Source: CAYGTO01 sp964352815 (GTDB lineage Bacteria; Pseudomonadota; Alphaproteobacteria; Rickettsiales; UBA3002). Taken from it: a stretch of DNA of 64,000 nt. A program made the translations under genes and the position numbers. The stretch spans positions 73,655 through 137,654 of the forward strand of contig CAYGTO010000005.1 of NCBI GenBank assembly GCA_964352815.1, in the 5' to 3' direction. Position 1 is the first letter of the stretch, and each line of letters starts with the position of its first letter. The notes beneath the pieces are model-generated. The model did no database searches. It had not been told where the DNA came from and worked only from the letters and a program-made list of their open reading frames with translations. Shown one piece after another: positions 1-6,760 of the stretch.

Positions 1-212
1 TGCCTATGAATCAGCTTCCGGAAGATCAGGTGGATACGCGAGATGCACTCCGCGCCATGCCGGCGCTGATTAAGGGCTATCTTCGCATTGGCGGCTATAT
101 TGGTGATGGCGCGTTTCTGGACCATGATTACAACACGACCGACGTGAGTATCGTCGTGGAGACAGATAAGGTGGCGGCGAAATATGCCTCGCGGTATAAG
201 CCGGAGGGATAA
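1..212 (+). CDS. olsB: OlsB-like ornithine acyl-ACP N-acyltransferase, 3' end only
   Basis: The reading frame is open at the left edge, so only about the last 70 residues are present. The tail holds the segment MPALIKGYLRIGGYIGDGA followed by FLDHDYNTTDVSIVV. This is the usual C-terminal signature of the GNAT-fold acyltransferases related to OlsB, which attach a 3-hydroxy fatty acid to ornithine to make lyso-ornithine lipid. The next gene is a PlsC-type O-acyltransferase, which matches the olsB-olsA pairing known for ornithine lipid synthesis. The catalytic N-terminal part is outside the window, so a haemolysin-like GNAT of other specificity cannot be excluded. Confidence 0.7.
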   Translation, partial: PMNQLPEDQVDTRDALRAMPALIKGYLRIGGYIGDGAFLDHDYNTTDVSIVVETDKVAAKYASRYKPEG

Positions 213-222
213 TTAGGCGTTT

Positions 223-308
223 TTGTCATTCCCGCGAAAGCGGGAATCCAATTACACTAACGACATTCTCTGGAATTCAATGGATCCCCGTTTTCACGGG
301 GATGACAA
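223..308. repeat. Palindromic intergenic element R1
   Basis: The element starts TTGTCATTCCCGC and ends CGGGGATGACAA, so its ends are inverted (TTGTCAT/ATGACAA). Each half also folds alone: CCCGC-GAAA-GCGGG on the left and CCCCGT-TTTC-ACGGGG on the right. It sits between the OlsB-like and PlsC-like genes and ends 8 nt before the latter's start. Elements with this TGTCATTCCCGCGAAAGCGGG core are common dispersed repeats in proteobacterial genomes. It may also act as a transcript-stabilising or terminating hairpin. Confidence 0.7.
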
Positions 309-316
309 GATAAGTT

Positions 317-1111
317 ATGAACCAACCAACCTCATACAAGTTCCTAGGCATACTCAAACTGATCTGCATGATCCTCTATGTCGCTTTGCTCATCGGCCCG
401 GCGGCACTTTCGCGGGCGTTCGGCTGGGAGAAAATGCGTCGCCGACTGATCATGACCTATTACGAATTCATGATTCATATGGTGGGGCTCAAGCTCGATA
501 TTAAAGGCTCACTCTCGAAAAAGCGGCCGCTTCTTTTGGTGAGTAACCATGCGAGCTATGTCGATGTGTTCGTGCTAGGTAGCTTGTTTCCGATGAGCTT
601 TACGCCGAAACGTGAGGTTCGCGGTTGGCCGGTGATTGGCTGGCTGTGCATGATCGCAGACTGCGTGTTTGTAGAGCGCACACCGCGCGCTATGAAGCAA
701 GCGCAGGAAGAGATGCAGCAGCGGCTGACCGATGATAAGATTCTGGTGATTTTTCCCGAAGGGACTACAAATGATGGCCAAAAGGTGAAGGCGTTTAAGA
801 GTGGTTTTTTTGAACTGGCCGCACAGACTGATCCACCTTTGCCGGTGCAGCCAGTGACCATTACCTACACGCATGCAAACGGCCAGCAGCTGCCGAATGA
901 AAAAGATGCGAGGGAGCAAATCGCCTGGTATGGTGACACGGATTTCGCGAGCCATTTCATAGGGCTTCTGGGGCTACGAAGTATTCGCGCAACGGTGATA
1001 ATTGGCAAGCCGATGAAGATGGAAGATTTTGAGTCGCGCAAAGAACTGTGCAAGGCGTGTGAGGTTGAAATTAGCGAAACGCTCCAGAAAGAGCTGGCTA
1101 AAATAATGTGA
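317..1111 (+). CDS. 1-acyl-sn-glycerol-3-phosphate acyltransferase family protein (OlsA/PlsC-like)
   Basis: This 264-residue protein has the PlsC family signatures. An N-terminal hydrophobic segment covers about residues 8-28. The catalytic HX4D box is seen in SNHASYVD, the substrate-binding region in FTPKREVRGWPVIG, and FPEGTTNDG follows further on. PlsC enzymes move an acyl chain from acyl-ACP or acyl-CoA to lysophosphatidate at the inner membrane. The OlsA branch O-acylates lyso-ornithine lipid, and the upstream OlsB-like gene favours that role. No strong ribosome site is visible before the ATG, which lies just after a palindromic repeat. General PlsC activity is equally possible. Confidence 0.85.
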   Translation: MNQPTSYKFLGILKLICMILYVALLIGPAALSRAFGWEKMRRRLIMTYYEFMIHMVGLKLDIKGSLSKKRPLLLVSNHASYVDVFVLGSLFPMSFTPKREVRGWPVIGWLCMIADCVFVERTPRAMKQAQEEMQQRLTDDKILVIFPEGTTNDGQKVKAFKSGFFELAAQTDPPLPVQPVTITYTHANGQQLPNEKDAREQIAWYGDTDFASHFIGLLGLRSIRATVIIGKPMKMEDFESRKELCKACEVEISETLQKELAKIM

Positions 1112-1114
1112 CAT

Positions 1115-1230
1115 TGTCGCCCCGTCTTTATGACGGGGTCCGGTGACCCAAATATTATGGTGCTTTTTGCTCCAGACCCCGCAGCCATGCTGCGCCAAGG
1201 CTTCGCATGGCTCGCAAGTGCGGGGTGACA
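1115..1230. repeat. Palindromic intergenic element R2
   Basis: The element runs from TGTCGCCCCG to CGGGGTGACA. The left arm folds as CCCCGTC-TTTAT-GACGGGG. The right part folds as CCCCGCA...TGCGGGG, with an inner GCCATG...CATGGC hairpin. It fills most of the gap between the PlsC-like gene and the VanX-type gene. Its inner GCTGCGCCAA is shared with the structured element beside the tRNA gene near 63.15 kb. Confidence 0.6.
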
Positions 1231-1283
1231 GATTGTGGCGATGCTCGTAGCTTGCGATTCTGTTCACAATCGCGTATTTTGCT

Positions 1284-1859
1284 GTGATGGCAGATCCACT
1301 CCAAAAAATCACAGAAGATGACTTCGACGTCACCATCGACATCCGTTATGCGACAGATGATAATTTTACCGGCGAGCCGGTCTATACTCCGAGTTTTCAT
1401 CAAGAGAAAATCTGTTACCTGCATCCTGAAGCGGCGGAATGTTTAAAATCAGCGGTCGCCTATGCCAAGCCATTGGGCTATCATATGAAAATCTTCGATG
1501 CCTATCGCCCGACGGAGGCGCAGTGGAAGCTATGGAATCACACGCCAGACCCAGATTTTCTGGCGAATCCAGAACGTGGTTCGCCCCATTCGCGCGGCGT
1601 TGCGATTGACTTAACCCTTTGTGATGGCAAGGGAAATGAGCTTGATATGGGGACAGGGTTTGACGCCTTCACCCCGTTGTCACATCACGGAAACCAAGAA
1701 ATCTCAGCAGAAGCACAGAAAAACCGCCATCTTTTGATGGGGATTATGACCACCGCCGGCTGGGATTTTTACCGTAATGAATGGTGGCATTATCAGCTCT
1801 TTAACTCCCGTGAATACACGCTTTGGAGTGATGAAGAGGCTGGCACCAGCATGATGTAG
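1284..1859 (+). CDS. D-alanyl-D-alanine dipeptidase (VanX/DdpX family, peptidase M15D)
   Basis: The 191-residue product carries the zinc-binding pattern of VanX-type dipeptidases: SPHSRGVAIDL (His102, Asp109) and NEWWHY (Glu166 as general base, His169 as ligand). Arg75 in FDAYRP matches the conserved arginine before them. These enzymes hydrolyse D-Ala-D-Ala. In Gram-negative bacteria they serve peptidoglycan dipeptide recycling rather than vancomycin resistance, and no van ligase or dehydrogenase is nearby. Translation may begin at GTG 1284 or at the ATG directly after it (1287). No signal peptide is seen, so it is probably cytoplasmic. It stands alone between two repeat elements. Confidence 0.88.
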   Translation: MMADPLQKITEDDFDVTIDIRYATDDNFTGEPVYTPSFHQEKICYLHPEAAECLKSAVAYAKPLGYHMKIFDAYRPTEAQWKLWNHTPDPDFLANPERGSPHSRGVAIDLTLCDGKGNELDMGTGFDAFTPLSHHGNQEISAEAQKNRHLLMGIMTTAGWDFYRNEWWHYQLFNSREYTLWSDEEAGTSMM

Positions 1860-1866
1860 CCGCTTG

Positions 1867-1963
1867 GTCATCGCCTGAATTTCGCAGAAATTCTGAGGTA
1901 ATCCAGAGCACTGCTTGTGCGCACTGGATTACCTTAGAATCGTTTCACGATTCAGGTAATGAC
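1867..1963. repeat. Three-armed palindromic element R3
   Basis: The ends are GTCAT and ATGAC. Inside are three hairpins in a row: GAATTTC-GCA-GAAATTC, a long one with arms AGGTAATCCAG/CTGGATTACCT, and GAATCGT-TTC-ACGATTC. Together they give a cruciform-like fold between the VanX-type gene and the rod-like gene. It could double as the terminator of the former, although no T-run follows. Confidence 0.6.
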
Positions 1964-2056
1964 AACAGAGAGTTGAAAAAATAATCTGTAAATATTTAGA
2001 ATATTATTATTTATCAGCACAATATCGCGCATATTCTCGTAAAATCCAACCTATCG

Positions 2057-2072
2057 TTAAGCCCGAATTAAC
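2057..2072 (+). promoter_or_regulatory. CtrA box upstream of rod-like gene
   Basis: TTAAGCCCGAATTAAC matches the full CtrA consensus TTAA-N7-TTAAC. The site ends 59 nt before the start codon of the flagellar rod-like gene. CtrA is the cell-cycle response regulator that activates early flagellar genes in many alphaproteobacteria. An identical-type box at the same spacing precedes fliF in this window. Confidence 0.65.
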
Positions 2073-2131
2073 CTTTCTCGGGCATACTAAAAGCAATTAA
2101 AAGATAAGACAAAAATACTAGGAGACGACAT

Positions 2132-2503
2132 ATGCTAGACAAGGCGCTCGGCACAGCCACTTCAGGGATTCAAGCAAACGCATATAAAATAGCGAATAAT
2201 GCGAATAATATTGTGAATGCGCAATCAACGAGTAGCTCACAAGGGGCTGGCGTATACCAGCCGGTTGATACCTATACGGTAGCGCAGCCTTCAGGTGGCA
2301 CGCAGGCTTTCACAACTCCGCGTGACCCAGCAACGGTTCAATCGCTGACTCCAGCAGGTTTGGTCGCTGAGTTTCCGAATGTGAATCTTGATCAAGAGTT
2401 GATCAGTGTCGCGCAGGCGGCGAACCAATATAAGGCGAATGCGCAGGTGATTTCGACGGTCAAAGACCTCGCAGAAACGCTGAATAAGGCACTTGATTCT
2501 TAG
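2132..2503 (+). CDS. Small flagellar basal-body rod-like protein (FlgB/FlgC/FlgG family)
   Basis: The 123-residue protein has the two conserved ends of flagellar rod and hook proteins. The N-terminal heptad helix contains IANNANNIVNAQST (residues 20-33), like the ANNIAN motif. The C-terminal helix contains FPNVNLDQELISVAQAANQYKAN in two adjoining pieces (residues 81-103), like the end of FlgC. The middle is short and rich in Gln, Ser and Thr. A good ribosome site (AGGAG) lies just upstream. It is separate from the flagellar operon at 50-61 kb, and a CtrA box lies 59 nt upstream. FlgC is the closest guess, but 123 residues is a little short and an atypical paralogue is possible. Confidence 0.7.
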   Translation: MLDKALGTATSGIQANAYKIANNANNIVNAQSTSSSQGAGVYQPVDTYTVAQPSGGTQAFTTPRDPATVQSLTPAGLVAEFPNVNLDQELISVAQAANQYKANAQVISTVKDLAETLNKALDS

Positions 2504-3063
2504 GCCTCAACTGCTTCCACCGCATACACTTCCGGCACATAATGTTTGAGCATGCCTTCAATGCCCTGTTTCAGGGTAATGGTGGAGCTTGGGCAGCCTG
2601 AGCAGGCGCCATGTAGTTCAAGTTTGACTACTCCTTGCTCAAAGCCATGAAAGACAATATCGCCCCCATCCATCGCGACGGCCGGGCGTACCCGCGTCTC
2701 GAGCAGCTCTTTAATCTGCTCCACGATTTTCTGCTCATCATCACTGTAATCAGTCTTTTTCGCGCTCTGGGCCTTTTCTTCAAGCATCATCGGGTTGCCC
2801 GAAACGTAATGCTCCATAATGGTGGTGAGCACGAGCGGCTTCACCACATCCCACTCATCGGCTTCCTGTTTCGTAATAGTCACGAAGTCAGAGCCGAAAA
2901 ACACGGCTTTTACCTCAGGAATTTCGAAGATTGCAGCGGCGAGGGGTGAGCGCTTCGCCTCATCCTTATTGGTGAAAAAGGCGGTGGAATCGCCAAGCAC
3001 TTCCTTGCCTGGTAAAAACTTCAGCGTGGCTGGGTTTGGCGTGGTTTCGGTTTGAATAAACAT
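2500..3063 (-). CDS. nfuA: NfuA-type iron-sulfur cluster carrier (NifU family)
   Basis: The 187-residue protein has an Nfu N-terminal domain (about residues 1-90; MFIQTETTPNPATLKFLPG is the classic start). A NifU C-terminal domain follows (about 112-187) with the cluster-binding CSGC motif (Cys154, Cys157) and MDGGDI. Such proteins accept Fe-S clusters from the assembly machinery and pass them to apo-enzymes in the cytoplasm. The stop overlaps that of the converging rod-like gene by 4 nt. A ribosome site (AAAAGGAGAA) precedes the ATG. The length and domain order are normal for alphaproteobacteria. Confidence 0.92.
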   Translation of the reverse strand: MFIQTETTPNPATLKFLPGKEVLGDSTAFFTNKDEAKRSPLAAAIFEIPEVKAVFFGSDFVTITKQEADEWDVVKPLVLTTIMEHYVSGNPMMLEEKAQSAKKTDYSDDEQKIVEQIKELLETRVRPAVAMDGGDIVFHGFEQGVVKLELHGACSGCPSSTITLKQGIEGMLKHYVPEVYAVEAVEA

Positions 3064-3084
3064 ATTTTCTCCTTTTAAAACAAC

Positions 3085-3163
3085 GTCATTCTGAGGAAGG
3101 CGCCAGCCTGACGAAGAATCTATGGTTAAGGCGAAATAGATCCTTCGCGTTGCTCAGGATGAC
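3085..3163. repeat. Palindromic intergenic element R4
   Basis: GTCATTCTGAGGA on the left mirrors CTCAGGATGAC on the right. The inner arms CGAAGAATCTAT and ATAGATCCTTCG mirror each other imperfectly. It lies between nfuA and dapD, which are divergent. This GTCATTCTGAG...CTCAGGATGAC type is a recurrent class of dispersed bacterial repeat. Confidence 0.65.
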
Positions 3164-3173
3164 GAAAACGTCA

Positions 3174-3243
3174 ATATCCTACTAATATACTAGGATATAA
3201 GGTATCCGAGGCAAAAAGGGAATAGTTTATTGCATTTTCCCTT
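3174..3243. promoter_or_regulatory. Palindrome-rich dapD upstream region
   Basis: Two perfect inverted repeats are packed here: ATATCCTA/TAGGATAT (3174-3181 and 3191-3198) and AAGGGAA/TTCCCTT (3216-3222 and 3237-3243). The region probably holds the dapD promoter. The palindromes may be operators or leader hairpins. No regulator can be assigned from sequence. Confidence 0.3.
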
Positions 3244-3297
3244 CATCTGCCTATGGTTTGCGCCATTACCGTACTATCAAGAATGAAAGGATATTCC

Positions 3298-4173
3298 ATG
3301 AAAGCAGAGAAGGCCCAAGGCATGCGCACCCCGCAAGAGCTAGAGCAATCGATTGAAAGCGCGTGGGATGCTCGCGATACACTTAACGCTGAGACAGGCG
3401 GTGAGGTGCGCAGCTGCGTAGAGCAAACATTAACGCTGCTCGATGAAGGACTGATCCGTGTCGCAGAAAAGAGTGACGGAGACTGGGTCGTGAATCAGTG
3501 GGTGAAGAAGGCGGTACTGCTATCGTTCCGTTTGAACCCGATGAAGCCGATTGCCGGAGGCCCGGCGATGGCGGGGCATGAGTCGCATTGGTGGGATAAG
3601 GTGCCGAGTAAATTTGAGGGCTGGAACGCTGCGAATTTTGCAGAGGCTGGCTTCCGCGCCGTGCCGAACTGTGTCGTGCGCCATTCGGCCTATATCGCGC
3701 CGAATGTGGTGCTGATGCCGAGTTTCGTGAATCTTGGTGCGTATGTCGATGAAGGGACAATGGTCGACACCTGGGCGACGATTGGCTCATGTGCGCAGAT
3801 TGGAAAACATTGTCATATTTCAGGTGGCACAGGGATTGGTGGCGTGCTCGAGCCGCTGCAGGCCAACCCAGTGATTCTGGAAGATAACGTCTTTATCGGC
3901 GCGCGAAGTGAAGTCGCCGAAGGCGTGATTGTGGAAGAAGGCGCAGTGCTGTCGATGGGCGTGTTTATTGGCGCTTCGACCAAGATTGTTGACCGCGAGA
4001 GTGGCGAGATTCACCGCGGCCGCGTGCCGGCCTATTCGGTAGTGGTGCCAGGCACGCTGCCAGGCAAAACGCCGGACAGCCCATCGCTTTATTGCGCGGT
4101 GATCGTGAAGAAAGTCGATGAGCAGACCCGCAGCAAGACCGGTGTGAATGAGATTTTGCGGGAGGCGGTGTGA
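3298..4173 (+). CDS. dapD: 2,3,4,5-tetrahydropyridine-2,6-dicarboxylate N-succinyltransferase
   Basis: DapD succinylates tetrahydrodipicolinate in the lysine/diaminopimelate pathway, using succinyl-CoA. The protein shows the left-handed beta-helix hexapeptide repeats and the conserved stretches VDEGTMVDTWATIGSCAQIG, GIGGVLEPLQANP and FIGARSEVAEGVIVEEG. The start was set at 3298 because AAAGGA lies 6 nt upstream and the protein then begins near the usual DapD N-terminus. An in-frame ATG at 3253 would add 15 unlikely residues. dapE follows and supplies a later step, so this is a lysine and cell-wall precursor locus, although a repeat element separates the two genes. Confidence 0.95.
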   Translation: MKAEKAQGMRTPQELEQSIESAWDARDTLNAETGGEVRSCVEQTLTLLDEGLIRVAEKSDGDWVVNQWVKKAVLLSFRLNPMKPIAGGPAMAGHESHWWDKVPSKFEGWNAANFAEAGFRAVPNCVVRHSAYIAPNVVLMPSFVNLGAYVDEGTMVDTWATIGSCAQIGKHCHISGGTGIGGVLEPLQANPVILEDNVFIGARSEVAEGVIVEEGAVLSMGVFIGASTKIVDRESGEIHRGRVPAYSVVVPGTLPGKTPDSPSLYCAVIVKKVDEQTRSKTGVNEILREAV

Positions 4174-4176
4174 GGT

Positions 4177-4330
4177 GTCATTGCCGCGGTAAGCGAGCAG
4201 ATAGCGAGCGCATCCAGGCAATCCAGTTCCATAATGTCAGCAGACATTATGGAATATTGAAATGTCTACTGACATTTCAATTCTGGATCCCCGGATCAAA
4301 TCGCCTACTGACGATTCGTCCGAGGATGAC
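4177..4330. repeat. Large palindromic element R5 abutting dapE
   Basis: The ends are GTCAT (4177) and ATGAC (4330). Strong inner hairpins are TTCCATAATGTC/GACATTATGGAA and TGAAATGTC/GACATTTCA. The last base is directly followed by the ATG of dapE, and GAGGA at the element's end is the only ribosome-site-like sequence before that ATG. The reading frame of dapE is open backwards through part of the element to an ATG at 4262, which would add 23 residues. Confidence 0.6.
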
Positions 4331-5473
4331 ATGAAACTAGAGTGCATTAACCTCGCCAAAGCCCTCATCGCCTGCCGCTCGATTACGCCGCATGAGGCGG
4401 GCGCGCTCGATGTGCTCGAAGAGGCGTTGACGCCGCTGGGTTTTGAAGTTCATCGCGTCACCTTCGACAACCCCGGTGAAGAGCCAACCGAGAATTTTTA
4501 TGCGCGGCTTGGGACCGCCTCGCCGAATCTGTGTTTTGCTGGCCATGTCGATGTGGTGCCGCCGGGCGATTATACAAAGTGGAAATTCGATCCGTTTGAG
4601 CCGACGATTGACGATGGCTATCTCTATGGCCGCGGTGCGGAGGATATGAAAGGCGCGGTGGCGTGCTTTGTCGCGGCGGTGAGCGAGTTCGTTGCGCAAG
4701 GTGAGTTCAGCGGCTCCATCTCAGTGCTGATCACCTGTGATGAAGAGGGCAGCGGCATTAACGGTATGAAGCCAATGCTCGAATGGCTCAAAGAGAAAGG
4801 TGAGGCGATCGATCATTGCATTGATGGTGAACCAACGAACCCCGAAATTTTGGGCACCATGATCAAGGTTGGTCGGCGCGGCAGTGTGAATGGCCATCTG
4901 ACCGTCCATGGGGTGCAAGGCCATGTCGCCTATCCGGAAAAAGCGGAGAATCCGATTACGCGGCTGGTGCATATGCTCGATCGGCTGAAGAGTGAGCCGA
5001 TTGACGGAGGGTCTGAGTTCTTCCCACCGAGTAACCTTGAGGTGACAAGTGTTGATGTTGACAATAAAGTCGAGAATCTGATTCCAGCAGATGCGAAGGC
5101 GCGTTTTAACATTCGCTTCAATGATCAGCATGATCCAGAGTCGATTCAAGCGTGGATGCGGACGCAGTGTGAAGCGATTGGCGGGGAGTTTAGTTTGGAA
5201 TGTCGGGTGAGTGGAGAGTCGTTCCTCTCACATGACCACACGCTCGCGCACATTGTTCGCGATGTGGCCGAAGAAGTGACCGACCACCGCGCCGAGCTTT
5301 CGACTACTGGCGGCACATCCGATGCGCGCTTTATCAAGGATTACACCAGCGTGATCGAGTTCGGCACGACAGGCCCAACGGCGCACAAGGTGGATGAGCG
5401 GGTGGCGGTGAAAACGCTGGAAGATTTGACGGTGATTTACCGCAAAATGCTAGAGCGATATTTTAAGGCTTAA
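4331..5473 (+). CDS. dapE: Succinyl-diaminopimelate desuccinylase
   Basis: DapE is a di-zinc M20-family amidohydrolase that removes the succinyl group from N-succinyl-LL-diaminopimelate. Visible motifs are CFAGHVDVVPPGD (metal His and catalytic Asp), YGRGAEDMKGAVAC (bridging Asp), TCDEEGSG (general-base Glu and metal Glu) and the C-terminal EFGTTGPTAHKVDE (metal His). The start at 4331 gives MKLECINLAKAL, which matches the normal family N-terminus. An upstream ATG at 4262 would extend the protein by 23 residues that come entirely from the palindromic element. It pairs functionally with dapD upstream. Confidence 0.93.
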   Translation: MKLECINLAKALIACRSITPHEAGALDVLEEALTPLGFEVHRVTFDNPGEEPTENFYARLGTASPNLCFAGHVDVVPPGDYTKWKFDPFEPTIDDGYLYGRGAEDMKGAVACFVAAVSEFVAQGEFSGSISVLITCDEEGSGINGMKPMLEWLKEKGEAIDHCIDGEPTNPEILGTMIKVGRRGSVNGHLTVHGVQGHVAYPEKAENPITRLVHMLDRLKSEPIDGGSEFFPPSNLEVTSVDVDNKVENLIPADAKARFNIRFNDQHDPESIQAWMRTQCEAIGGEFSLECRVSGESFLSHDHTLAHIVRDVAEEVTDHRAELSTTGGTSDARFIKDYTSVIEFGTTGPTAHKVDERVAVKTLEDLTVIYRKMLERYFKA

Positions 5474-5652
5474 TTAAGCTCTTTTCTGTAATATTATATA
5501 ATACTTATGAGGCATTTAAAGAGGCGATTGAGGCTCTGGATCAAAACTCCGTTGAGTATAGCCTAGAGCTACAAGGGGTGCCGGATCAGTACCTTCCGCA
5601 ACATATTAGAGACTTAATGGTAAAAGACGGTAGGGAATGTGCTCTCTTTTAA
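5467..5652 (+). pseudogene. Possible gene remnant without start codon
   Basis: Directly after dapE a frame is open for 61 codons, from 5467 to a TAA at 5650-5652, but it has no ATG, GTG or TTG near its beginning. It reads YEAFKEAIEALDQNSVEYS and continues to DGRECALF. The frame carries straight on, after the single stop, into the next ORF (5653-5970). The whole patch is AT-richer than its neighbours. It may be the decayed 5' part of one longer gene. No family is recognised. Confidence 0.3.
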
Positions 5653-5679
5653 ATGAAACAGAGATATGCGAGGTTTGAT

Positions 5680-5970
5680 ATGGGAGCTAAAAGAGCTAAA
5701 CCGATATTAGAAACGGACGATACGTGTTCTTACGATAAGCTCTCTATTCGAGCTAACGGGGTGATTATGCACAATGGCGAACCGGTGCTTGATAAATCTG
5801 GAAGGCGCATGACGGTTCAAGATCTTGCAGGCTTAGAAAAGGCAGTTAAAGGGATGGATGTAGACGGTATTCGTTATCACAACGAGCTAGAGGAGATCAT
5901 TGAGCAGTTCGTGCCAACAGAAGTTATTAATGAGCTTAAAAAACCTAACTTAGGCTGTGCAATCAGCTAG
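5680..5970 (+). CDS. Small unknown protein
   Basis: No family is recognised. The product is about 96 residues if it starts at ATG 5680, where GCGAGG lies about 6 nt upstream, or 105 if it starts at ATG 5653, immediately after the stop of the remnant described just upstream. It is charged, soluble-looking, without signal peptide or membrane segment. The middle reads NGVIMHNGEPVLDKSGRRM and the end is ELKKPNLGCAIS. Codon use (AGA, ATA, TTA) and lower GC differ from dapE and truA. It converges on truA with a 4-nt overlap. It could be a recently acquired or decaying gene. Confidence 0.45.
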   Translation: MGAKRAKPILETDDTCSYDKLSIRANGVIMHNGEPVLDKSGRRMTVQDLAGLEKAVKGMDVDGIRYHNELEEIIEQFVPTEVINELKKPNLGCAIS

Positions 5971-6713
5971 TAATCCACCTTCGTCAAATACAGCCCGCAG
6001 GCTGGCGCGGTGGGGCCGGCGACTTTGCGGTCACGCGTCTCAAAGATCGATGGAATCTCGTCGGGGCGTAGCTTACCTTCACCCACCTGCTTAAGCGTCC
6101 CCACCATGATACGCACTTGATTGTGCAAGAAGGATTGCGCTGAGACATAGAAGTGCACATATTCGTAATGTTCCGGGTGACGGAAGATGTCGAGCCGATC
6201 GAGGGTTTTGACCGGTGATTTTGATTGGCATTCTGCGGCGCGGAAACTGGTGAAATCATGGTTGCCAATTAGATGTTTCGCGGCCTCGCGCATCGCTTCT
6301 AGATCAAGCTCCTCAAACACATGCCAGGCGCGGAATTGATCGATGGCTAGTTTCGATGGGCGTTCGATAATGCGGTAAAAATAATGGCGCTTTTTCGCGC
6401 TGAAACGTGCTTCGAAATCCTTCGGCACTTCTTCCACATCAAGTATTGAAATCGGATGCCCTTCCAAATGATAATTCAGGCCCTGGCGAATGCTGAAAAC
6501 GCTGCGATCGACGGTTAGATCAACGTGGGCGACTTGGCCACGCGCATGTACCCCTGCGTCGGTTCGCCCCGAGCCATAGACGCCTGTTTTTTCTTGGCAA
6601 TATTCATGGACGGCTTCTTCAATCGTCTGCTGGACCGAGGTGGCGTGATCTTGTTTTTGCCAGCCAGAATAGGGCGAGCCATCATATTCAATAGTAAGTT
6701 TATAGCGTTTCAT
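5967..6713 (-). CDS. truA: tRNA pseudouridine synthase A
   Basis: TruA converts uridines 38-40 of the tRNA anticodon arm to pseudouridine. The 248-residue protein begins MKRYKLTIEYDGSPYSGWQ and has the catalytic aspartate in GSGRTDAGVHARGQVAH, as well as FLHNQVRIMVGTL in the C-terminal half. The length is normal. It lies downstream of fmt on the same strand with a 47-nt gap, so co-transcription with fmt is likely; truA and fmt are often neighbours in bacteria. Confidence 0.95.
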   Translation of the reverse strand: MKRYKLTIEYDGSPYSGWQKQDHATSVQQTIEEAVHEYCQEKTGVYGSGRTDAGVHARGQVAHVDLTVDRSVFSIRQGLNYHLEGHPISILDVEEVPKDFEARFSAKKRHYFYRIIERPSKLAIDQFRAWHVFEELDLEAMREAAKHLIGNHDFTSFRAAECQSKSPVKTLDRLDIFRHPEHYEYVHFYVSAQSFLHNQVRIMVGTLKQVGEGKLRPDEIPSIFETRDRKVAGPTAPACGLYLTKVDY

Positions 6714-6760
6714 ATGAAAGTTATAAGCGGTAAGGCGTTAGAAGGCTAGATAGATTTAAG

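Noticed and set aside
1284..1859. VanX-like gene as part of a glycopeptide resistance cluster
   Set aside because: No vanH, vanA or regulator genes nearby; lone DdpX-type dipeptidases are common in Gram-negative bacteria.
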